Part shown: positions 57,301-64,000 of the stretch, piece by piece
Numbering within the stretch: the first letter of the stretch is position 1
Layout of the letters: each line of letters begins with the position of its first letter
NCBI RefSeq assembly: GCF_029784155.1
Contig: NC_073693.1
Location: 116,152,503-116,216,502, forward strand
Reading direction: 5' to 3'
Source: Uranotaenia lowii
Taxonomy: Eukaryota; Arthropoda; Insecta; Diptera; Culicidae
Length of the DNA: 64,000 nucleotides
Notes under the pieces: model-generated
Told to the model about the DNA's origin: nothing
Seen by the model: the letters and a program-made list of their open reading frames with translations, nothing else
Database searches by the model: none
Position numbers and translations under genes: made by a program

Positions 57301-60183
57301 CTTTTTACCGTAATGGCAAGAAGCCAAATCCGGCCAAAACAGTACGGAACAACCGTGTTTCTTCAGGAAAGGCAGCAGACGTTTATTCAAACACTCTTTC
57401 ACGTAAATTTCTTGGTTGACAGTCCCGGAAGCTATGAAAATGCTGCTTTTCAAGTCACAGGTACAGATGGCTTGCCAAACCAGATATTTCTTCGCAAACT
57501 TTGACAGTTTCATGTGCTAGAAAATATCTGCTACCTTTCCCCTTCCTTTTGCCGTATAAAACTCCTGTCCCGGAAGCTGCTTGAAGTCGGTTTTGACGTG
57601 GGTTTCGTCGTCCATTACTACGCAGTCAAACTTTGTCAGCATCGTCGGGTACAGCCTCCGGGATCGCGCTTTGGCCGTCGTATTTTGTTTATCACCGCGA
57701 TTTGGAGTCACTACCTTCTTGTAAGTCGATAGTCCGGCTCGTTTTTTGGCTCGATGTACGGTTGTAGACTATACACCCAGCTTATTTGCGGCATCTCGGA
57801 GAGAGAGGTTAGGGTTGAAACTACCGGCAACTCTCTTTGTTGTCTCAGCGGCTTCCGGTTTTCGATTTCCCTCCGATCCAGACTTCCTGGCTGTCGAAAA
57901 ACGTTCCCCAAACACTTTAATTACATTTGTAACGGTTGATTTGGCAACTTTTAGCGATTTTGCCAGCTTTGCGTGCGAGTAGCTCGGATTTTCGCGATGC
58001 GTGAGCAATGTTTTGATTCGATGCTCTTCTTACTTGGACAGCATTTTGACAACTGAAGAGTGAATTCCAAAATCAAAATAGGAGCAACATTCTAGACACA
58101 CACACCTTCAAAATGAGGGATGTTCAGGTTTTTTAAATGCAAAATTGAAAGAAATACGTCAAGTTGATATTGACAAAATTTTGACCGTATCACCCTTTAG
58201 AGACATTTTATCTACCTGATATGGGCATTCAACAGCTTCCAAAATCTTAATATTTATAACTTTGCTAAAAGCTTCAATAACACTTCAGTTTACAGACTCT
58301 GTACGCCTGATTATTAAAGTTGAATATATTTTAACAAAACAGTCCCCCTACAGATAGCTTGCCAAACGAGATACTTCTCGGCAAACCCTAATAGCTTAAA
58401 ATGCTTGAAAATGTCTACCACCTTTTCCCTTTCGGTTGCCGTAAAATATTCTTGTCCAGGAAGCTGTCTGAAGTCTGCCTTGGCGTAGGTTTCATCATCC
58501 ATGACCACGCAATAAACGAAGGTTATCGTCCTACTTATATGCTCACGAAGGCCCGCTGTCTGCCAAATGAATATACATAACCTAGCCCCGATTCATTGTC
58601 CATGGACTTCCGAATGAACACGAGTTGATTTTTGAATTTTCTGAACTGTTCACTTACAGAACAAGCCTTAATATAAGAACTGTTCTTAAAGAGTGTTGAA
58701 GGAAAATTTTAATGTTGATGTGAGGTGATTTCGTAAAGGTAAGAAATTTCTCATTTTTAAAAAAAATCGAAAAATCTCCGGAAAAAAAACAATTTACACC
58801 GTTCCAAGAGAACTTTTATCAAACACCTCTTTTAAAATTTTAAAGCTTGTAAACATTTGTATACACTCTAAAAAATAAGCTCGTAAACATTTGTATACAC
58901 TCTTAGCAAAAAAAAATATGCAAACACAACAATGATGAAACCTTCTCTAACAGTAATAACCCTATAATAATCGAGTTTCAACCACTTTTTAATTTAAATC
59001 TATGGTAATAATTTTTATAGTTAAAATAAAATATCCAAGCGTGTAAGCGTTCGAATAACAATGAATTTTTAATTGATTTTTATTTATATAATAGGGCATC
59101 TTTTCCATCTGCCTGCTCATAACAGTGGCCAATGCAACCCTAGACAGTCCGGTTGCCCGCGTTTCATACGATCCCAAATGTGGATGCTACAACACCATAA
59201 CGATCAGTACCCTACCAAGGCCGAGCACAATTTGCACCACAACGGTTCCTGTCTATGAAACTGTGGCCACCGATATCCTGACGCTGGGTCCGGTAACAGA
59301 TTGGAAAACGGAAACCGATTTCATCACCCTCTCGTCAACCACCAAGACCAAGACGAAAACCAAAAAACACTACGCAACGACTTATACTGATTCCGTTTGG
59401 GCCACCAATACCGTTATCTATCAACTTGAACCTTCCGTTACATACGTTGATGAACACGTCACAGAAACAGTTACGGAAACAGCAACAGGTCCCACCTCAA
59501 TCATTTACGAAACGGAATACGCCACAGAAACGACCACACACACAAAAACCAAATATATCAAGAAACACACAAAAACTTTAACAAAAACACTCACCGACAT
59601 TGAAACAATCTGCCTGAAAGTCACCTCGACGACTGCTGCGGAAAATGTCGTGACCCTGGATCCTTCAACGACATACGTGACTGAAACCGAGACCGATACC
59701 CAAACCGTTACTTCCACTATAACTAAATGGATCACCAAAACCGTCAACCATCACGATTCATCAGAGGAGGACTATGATGTTTACCATTACTCGACCCTGC
59801 GACCAAAAACGTGTACCGAGTACAGAACGGAACTGACAACCAACCTGATAATCGGCCCCACTCCAACCCTAACAGTCACCAGCACCGAAATCTACGGAAC
59901 GGTCGAAACGATCACCGTCACCGAAACGGTTCCAATCGTATCGCTGGTCACGGTTCCAACGGCCATACCGTCTGGCGCCTACGCATCACTGTACTGCCCT
60001 GCTGGCCGAGATCGGAATCACTACCGGCCAGTTCATCTTACAGCCCAGTGGCCACCGTATGGACACCATAAGTCATCCCACAGGATCAAACCGTCGAAAT
60101 CGGAGCGTATCGTTTCGAAAACAACGTCTAACGACGATTACCTATCCAATTCGGAACAGGACCTGCTGGATGATCTATTTTGA
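48388..60183 (+). CDS. Secreted threonine-rich protein, gene B (two exons, 367 aa)
   Basis: Predicted exons: 48388-48402 (five codons, MDALL, then donor GTAAGTAAG) and 59095-60183, with a 10,692-bp phase-0 intron ending TATATAATAG. The joined N-terminus is a textbook signal peptide (MDALLGIFSICLLITVANA, cleavage before TLDS). The mature protein has a short Cys-containing start (KCGC, TICTTT), a long Thr/Val/Glu repeat region (TETVTETATG, IYETEYATETTT, TKTLTKTLTD, TETETDTQTVTSTIT), a further Cys segment (KTCTEY), and a basic, His-rich C-terminal part (GHHKSSHR) ending in acidic DLLDDLF. It shares composition, exon plan and divergent placement with gene A (42992), suggesting an ancient inverted duplication. 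Extracellular, probably O-glycosylated; function is not recognised. Exon 1 is predicted from splice sites and signal-peptide fit only. Confidence 0.75.
48983..50924. mobile_element. TIR element with TA duplication, about 1.9 kb, in gene B intron
   Basis: Ends CTGTAAAACGGGGTAACATT (48983) and, inverted, CCGTAAAACGGGGTAAGATG (50924), each next to TA. Tc1/mariner-like termini without a transposase. The foldback at 50028-50845 is inserted inside and accounts for much of the length. Confidence 0.7.
50028..50845. mobile_element. Long-TIR foldback element, copy 1, 9-bp duplication
   Basis: Arms of about 320-340 bp start TAGACTGAGTCGATTTGGGG and are near-identical inverses: 50028 to about 50350 and about 50510 to 50845. 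The flanks share ATGCCACAT (50019-50027 and 50846-50854). Long terminal inverted repeats with 9-bp duplications are typical of Mutator-like elements. The roughly 150-bp centre is non-coding but carries its own inverted TTGACATCACTGC/GCAGTGATGTCAA motif. Confidence 0.8.
51237..52832 (+). mobile_element. Helitron 3' part with internal tandem repeats
   Basis: Ends GTAGCAAAGCACATCGAATC then AGCTAG followed by T, as in the complete Helitron at 16206. Upstream, several units of roughly 190 bp repeat the phrases TTTGAGACCCCT, CCAGT.GGAA..TAGGA, ACATAAC..GA.AACTTAT and AATGGAACCAAATTTGGCA. No TC-type start was seen, so the left boundary is approximate. Copy 2 of the foldback (51925-52376) is inserted in it. 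Confidence 0.65.
51925..52376. mobile_element. Long-TIR foldback element, copy 2, shortened
   Basis: Begins TAGACTGAGTCGATTTGGGG and ends with its inverse CCCCAAATCGACTCAGTCT. Same family as 50028-50845 but about 450 bp and more diverged. Flanking 9-mers GGTATGCAA and TGTATACAA agree at seven of nine positions. Confidence 0.7.
52833..53370. other. Non-coding intronic stretch
   Basis: A+T-rich with no gene or clear element. Part of the gene B intron. Confidence 0.4.
53371..53790. mobile_element. 420-bp MITE with TA duplication
   Basis: Ends CACTGGATTCTTTTTTT and AAAAAAAGAATCCAGTG, flanked by TA (53369-53370 and 53791-53792). Subterminal TTTAAACGA repeats are seen on both sides. No coding capacity; mariner-like MITE. 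Confidence 0.8.
53822..54808. mobile_element. Foldback element with about 180-bp arms
   Basis: The left arm contains AGAAGCTTAGTTTTATGATT and GCATAACCACAGGGGCT. The right arm contains the inverses AGCCCCTGCGGTTATGC and AATCATAAAACTAAGCTTCT at mirrored positions about a centre near 54315. Arms are diverged by roughly ten percent. Ends are approximate. Confidence 0.65.
54863..55232. mobile_element. Candidate MITE with CCAAGGTTG termini
   Basis: Left CCAAGGTTGTCAAA and right GGTAACCTTGG are short inverted ends. The inside is built from repeated TTCTGTGAATTT/TTCTGTGATT phrases. No target duplication was recognised. Confidence 0.4.
55233..55701. other. Non-coding intronic stretch with one repeated phrase
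   Basis: GCGGGCT.AATGCGCATA occurs twice (about 55247 and 55441), probably from a degenerate repeat. No gene. Confidence 0.4.
55882..57092. mobile_element. CCCGATCAGAAG-ended element with tRNA-like core
   Basis: Inverted ends CCCGATCAGAAG (55882) and CTTCTGATCGGG (57092), flanked by CT on each side (55880-55881, 57093-57094). The DD37E copy at 62259-62280 gives the uninterrupted target (CTGATGGCAGGGGTTAAG), confirming exact limits and a 2-bp duplication. No coding sequence. Repeated AAGGAAAGCG, CTATTGGAATT and GGGAAT phrases lie at 56280-56560. Confidence 0.8.
56127..56225 (-). repeat. tRNA-like core inside CCCGATCAGAAG element
   Basis: Minus-strand AGCTCAGGTAGAGTAG (A-box-like) and GAGTTCGATTCTCATC (B-box-like), separated by a longer than usual anticodon/variable region. 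Resembles a tRNA-derived SINE head. Confidence 0.55.
58320..58515 (-). pseudogene. DD37E-type transposase fragment, copy C
   Basis: Minus-strand VMDDETYAKADFRQLPGQE, ATEREKVVDIFKHFK and EKYLVWQAIC match the central catalytic region of copies A and B with more divergence. Only this central piece remains, and no ends were found. Confidence 0.75.
58516..59094. other. Non-coding end of gene B intron
   Basis: No gene was seen. An adjacent pair of similar ATTTGTATACACTCT phrases lies at about 58855-58905. The splice acceptor of gene B exon 2 is at 59093-59094. Confidence 0.5.
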
Positions 60184-60245
60184 AACACTAACGAGCACTC
60201 GGGTAGACTTTAGAACACTAACACGGTAGATTTAACAATGCAAAA

Positions 60246-60255
60246 AATAAATAAA
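60246..60255 (+). terminator. Polyadenylation signals of gene B
   Basis: Two overlapping AATAAA hexamers (60246-60251 and 60250-60255), about 65 bases after the stop codon. Confidence 0.7.
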
Positions 60256-60684
60256 TGTAATCTCATTGAAATTGTTGAATTATATATTTCTGAAGAATTC
60301 CTTCGCAGCGTATGGTCAGTCTTTTGCTACTTACACTCTTAAATCTTTCACTACTGCTTTTTGGTGACAACGAAGTTGTAGTTCAACTCAGGCTCGAGAT
60401 CCAGATCCCTGGCTGCCAAAACGAACAAATTTGTCGTTTGAGTTGAAACTTGCGGTTTTGCCGTTTTACCCTCAATTTCCATAAATTTTCAATTAATTAA
60501 GAAAAAAGCATGTTTGGACTTCAAAATTTAGAAGAAAATGAGACCCATTTACCATGCTTCTCACGAAATATACTAAAAATGAAGGACAATTAAGGGTAAA
60601 ACAACCATAACTCTATTTTACGATGCGTACGGTGGCTCAAATAGCCTTCATTCGATTTCTCAAAAAAAAAAATCATACAAGATA
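60256..60684. other. Non-coding spacer after gene B
   Basis: No gene or recognisable repeat was seen between the polyadenylation signals and the TA that starts copy A of the DD37E element. Confidence 0.4.
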
Positions 60685-60709
60685 AAGGGTGATACCCCCC
60701 TCATTTTGA

Positions 60710-61251
<542 letters not shown>

Positions 61252-61298
61252 AATGTTGCTCCTTTTTTGCTTTTGGAACTCACTCTTCAGTAGTCAAA

Positions 61299-62322
61299 AT
61301 GCTGTTCAAGGAAGAAGAGCAGCGTATCAATATTTTGTTCGCGCATCGCGAAAATCCGAGCTACTCGCACGCAAAGCTGGCAAAATCGCTAAAAGTTGCC
61401 AAATCAACCGTATTAAAGTGTGTAATTAAAGTGTTTGGGGAACGTTTGTCGACAGCCAGGAAGTCTGGATCGGGGGGAAATCGAAAACCGGAGGCCGCTG
61501 AGACGACAAATAGAGTTGCCGGTAGTTTCAAGCGAAATCCTAACCTCTCTCCGAGATGCCGCAAATAGGCTGAGTGTATCGTCTACAATTGTGCATCGAG
61601 TCAAAAAAGGAGCCGGACTATCAACTTACAAGAAGGTAGTGACTCCAAATCGCGATGATAAACAAAATACGAAGACCAAAGCGCGATCCCGGAGGCTGTA
61701 CACGACGATGCTGACGAAGTTTGACTGCGTGGTAATGGACGACGAAACCTACGTCAAAGTCGACTACAAGCAGCTTACGGGACAGGCGTTTTATACGGCA
61801 AAAGGAAGGGGAAGGGTAGCAGATATTTTCAAGCATATAAAACTGTCAAAGTTCGCGAAGAAATATCTGGTTTGGCAAGCCATCTGTACCTACCTGTGGC
61901 TTGAAAAGCAGCATTTTCATAGCTTTCGGGACTGTCAACCGAGAAATTTACGTGAAAGAGTGTTTGAATAAACGTCTGCTGCCTTTCCTGAAGAAACACG
62001 GTTGTTCCGTACTGTTTTGGCCGGATTTGGCATCTTGCCATTACGGTAAAAAGGCCATGGAGTGGTACGCCGCCAACAACGTACAGGTGGTTGCCAAGGA
62101 CAAGAACCCTCCCAACACGCCAGAGCTCCACCCAATTAAGAAATACTGGGCTATTGTCAAGCGGAACCTAAAGAAGACCAAAAAACGGCTAAGTACGAGC
62201 AGCAGTTCAAGGCAAACTGGCTTTCTGCGGCGAAGAAGGTGGACAAGGTGTCTGTTCAAAATCTGATGGCAGGGGTTAAGCGTAGGGCCAGGCAATTCGG
62301 ATTTGGAAAAGCGGAAGCCTAA
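61299..62322 (+). pseudogene. DD37E mariner-like transposase, copy A, frameshifted
   Basis: Start ATG 61299, stop TAA 62320-62322. Collinear pieces lie in shifted frames: helix-turn-helix region (HAKLAKSLKVAKSTV), SLRDAANRL, VVMDDETYVK (first Asp about 61738-61743), YLVWQAI, FWPDLASCHYGKKAMEWY (second Asp 62024-62026), PELHPIKKYWAIVKR, and ARQFGFGKAEA. The residue 37 positions after the second Asp, where DD37E enzymes have Glu, is Lys (AAG, 62138-62140). At least three frameshifts separate the segments. Inactive. Confidence 0.88.
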
Positions 62323-62600
62323 CTGAGTATTTTTCCTGAATTATATACTAATTGAACTTGAAAAAGAAATTTAAAGAAAAGTTATTAAAATAAACGATTT
62401 CACCGATTTACAAGCGTTTTCCCTTGACTAAATTTTGACCGTATCACCCTTCAGATTGTTTCACTTTCGTCATGATTTTACAAATCTTCAGGTTTCTTCA
62501 AGTTAATTTTCAGGTAGGTGCCCATTTTTTCTAAACAGTGCACGTAGTGGCTGTTTATTTCGATGGTGTCCAAAGTTTCCGAAATGGAAGCTTTAGATCA

Positions 62601-62670
62601 TGGGTGGCCAAACCATGGCCCGCGGGCCACATGTGGCCCGCGTTGGTCGTTTTGTGGCCCGCGAACCTTT
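62601..62670. repeat. Candidate hAT-type MITE fragment
   Basis: GGGTGGCCAAACC followed by several GGCCCGCG/GTGGCCCGC copies resembles the end of a widespread hAT-like short element. The other end was not found. Confidence 0.35.
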
Positions 62671-62939
62671 TTTCATAGTTGATTGTTTTCCTTCTACATC
62701 ATTTAAAAAAAACCAACTACATATATTGTTACCGATTCAATACGGTCTTTAACAAAAAAATCGGAATCAATACATTATTAAATTCAAATATTTGTTCGCG
62801 GTTAGTTTTTTTTATAAATTTTGTTTTGCATAAATATATTGGCTCACTTATTCTACATTTAATTCTTTCAAGTAAACTGTTATACACTCTATTTAACAAG
62901 CCTAACGTTGAGAGATCGACAGTTATACCAGCTGTCCAC

Positions 62940-64000
62940 TAGTCCACTAGTTTCGACCACTTCTCACCGGAACTACTAAACTGCAAGAGAGCACGGCCAA
63001 GAGAGTATTTGGACTTGGAAAAAAGGAGGGTCCTTCGTACGCGCGATGCCTACGTCTCGTTCACTGTTGTCGGGACTCGGAAGTAGAACGCATGTATATT
63101 GCTGTGTTGAGAAAAAGAGTGTGAAGTGTACGGCTTAGAGTGCCGTTGTGAAGGGAAAGAAGCATCCCCAACCGCTCCGAAAAGCGCTCCGTTGCTTCCA
63201 GGCGCTTTGTCGGATTTTATCACATCCCGGCCACACTCGCTAGAAACTCGCCAAAAGGTTTCTGAGGACTTCCATACGACACCTCTGGAGTCCTTCCCAC
63301 GTGGTATTATTACCGGTTCATTCAGAACCACATTGAACGTTCCCGGACTGTGGGCCACATTCCTGCCACAGTCGAACCGATTTCGACGTCAACAAGAAAT
63401 TGGCTGAACGAACCCCTGGTGAAACAAGTTGCGATTGTCATACCCGGAAATCAACATCTTGGCAATTTCAGCAATCGGTGATCCTGAACTCCGGCGATTT
63501 GAACCGTGATCATCTGAGGTCCTCCATCAGCTTGGCCGGCTGCACCACTATCAAAGGCCTGGACAAATGGTATCCCAACAAAACGGCAAGTTAAATAAAC
63601 CTAAAATGACCCGTATGTAATCATCTTAATAATTGTTAAGTGAGCCCCTTGTTTGTCTTTGGTGATCGTATTTTTCCACCCTGTTGAGATCAGCTATTGG
63701 TCGTTCCAGTCCTCCCCGAGATCATAGAGACGACCCTGAGAGAACGTAAGTACCCTTGAGCTAGCTGGTAGTTACGGCCAAAACCTTAACTTTCAATATC
63801 AAGCAAAAGAGAAACATTTTTATGCTCTTCAATTTTTACAACATTTCATATATTATTTGTACTTTGCAATCGCGTATTATGCAATAAATATTTGTTATTT
63901 AGTAACATCATACAAGTGGTATTGAAGGTTGCCTCCACTATTCTGGGAGTGTGAGAGTCTTGGAGAGTTGGTATATTTTTAAAGAGTTTGGAAGGCTTCA
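62940..64000. other. Unassigned G+C-richer block, possible exon or LTR
   Basis: From about 62940 the sequence is far less A+T-rich than its surroundings. It contains an AATAAA near 63592 and a donor-like AAC|GTAAGTACC near 63749. No protein frame was recognised on either strand. It could be a 5' UTR or non-coding exon of a gene beyond the window, or part of an LTR element cut by the window edge. Confidence 0.3.

Larger units (their letters stand above)
55830..58044 (-). pseudogene. DD37E mariner-like transposase, copy B, interrupted
   Basis: Start codon 58044-58042, stop TAA 55832-55830. Visible parts: N-terminal helix-turn-helix region (THRENPSYSHAKLAKSLKVAKSTV), VVMDDETHVK with the first catalytic Asp, YLVWQAI, FWPDLASCHYGKKAMEWY with the second Asp, and EKYWAIVKR with the Glu. 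Three in-frame stops (TAA after the fourth codon, TAG at 57771-57769, TAG at 57519-57517) and a short deletion before the Glu reduce the D-E spacing from 37 to 33. The C-terminal ARQFGFGKAEA is separated by the 1.2-kb insertion. Inactive. Confidence 0.88.
55704..58197 (-). mobile_element. DD37E mariner-like transposon, copy B
   Basis: Inverted ends AAGTGTGATACGG (55704) and, inverted, AAGGGTGATACGG (58197), flanked by TA at 55702-55703 and 58198-58199. It encodes a decayed transposase on the minus strand and is interrupted by the CCCGATCAGAAG element (55882-57092). Located in the gene B intron. Confidence 0.88.

Noticed and set aside
59505..59747. Minus-strand Val/Ser-rich frame
   Set aside because: Shadow of the Thr-rich coding exon of gene B; its composition is the antisense of ACN codons.

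Overview
The window looks like gene-poor nuclear DNA of an insect, most probably a mosquito (Culicidae). The reasons are short GT-AG introns with insect-type donors, BEL/Pao, RTE-like, Helitron and DD37E mariner elements, tRNA-headed SINEs, abundant short inverted-repeat elements, and very A+T-rich filler. Species cannot be fixed from sequence alone. Nothing bacterial, and no CRISPR array, was seen.

Layout. 1-7871: an almost complete BEL/Pao LTR retrotransposon (BEL-1) with an intact 2151-residue polyprotein that starts with a PHD finger; its LTRs differ at one visible base. 7914-8725: 5'-truncated non-LTR fragment. 8726-16205: mostly non-coding, with a foldback element, a Helitron tail and, at 15.1-15.5 kb, a G+C-richer stretch resembling a minus-strand TATA promoter and first exon. 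16206-18283: non-autonomous Helitron. 18.58-30.86 kb: a nest in which one old RTE-type fragment (minus strand) is split by four insertions: a 2.8-kb element with 9-bp duplications, a complete Transib transposon (RAG1 superfamily), a decayed BEL/Pao element (BEL-2, itself carrying a Harbinger-like element and a SINE), and a 386-bp retroposon. 33.7-39.9 kb: TIR elements, including a 5.1-kb CAGACC-ended element that split an older repeat and carries an RTE copy and a 448-bp near-perfect palindrome.

40.2-60.2 kb holds the only two convincing host genes. They are transcribed divergently and encode secreted threonine-rich proteins. Each has a tiny first coding exon, a long phase-0 intron and a signal peptide completed by exon 2. 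Between their starts lies a 4.2-kb array of the 8-mer GAGAAAAT with higher-order duplications. The 10.7-kb intron of the plus-strand gene holds TIR elements, a Helitron, foldbacks and DD37E mariner copies. Downstream lie a second DD37E copy (60685-62451), expanded by a 539-bp TG array, and an unassigned G+C-richer block to the window end.

The most notable locus is the Transib at 21434-24257. It has 5-bp duplications, a three-exon RAG1-like transposase gene with one frameshift and one stop, and ends that read as CACAGTG heptamer, spacer of 23 or 13 bp, then an ACAAAAGT-type nonamer. This is close to the 12/23 asymmetry of V(D)J recombination signals. Several nested insertions can be checked internally because homologous uninterrupted copies lie in the same window.
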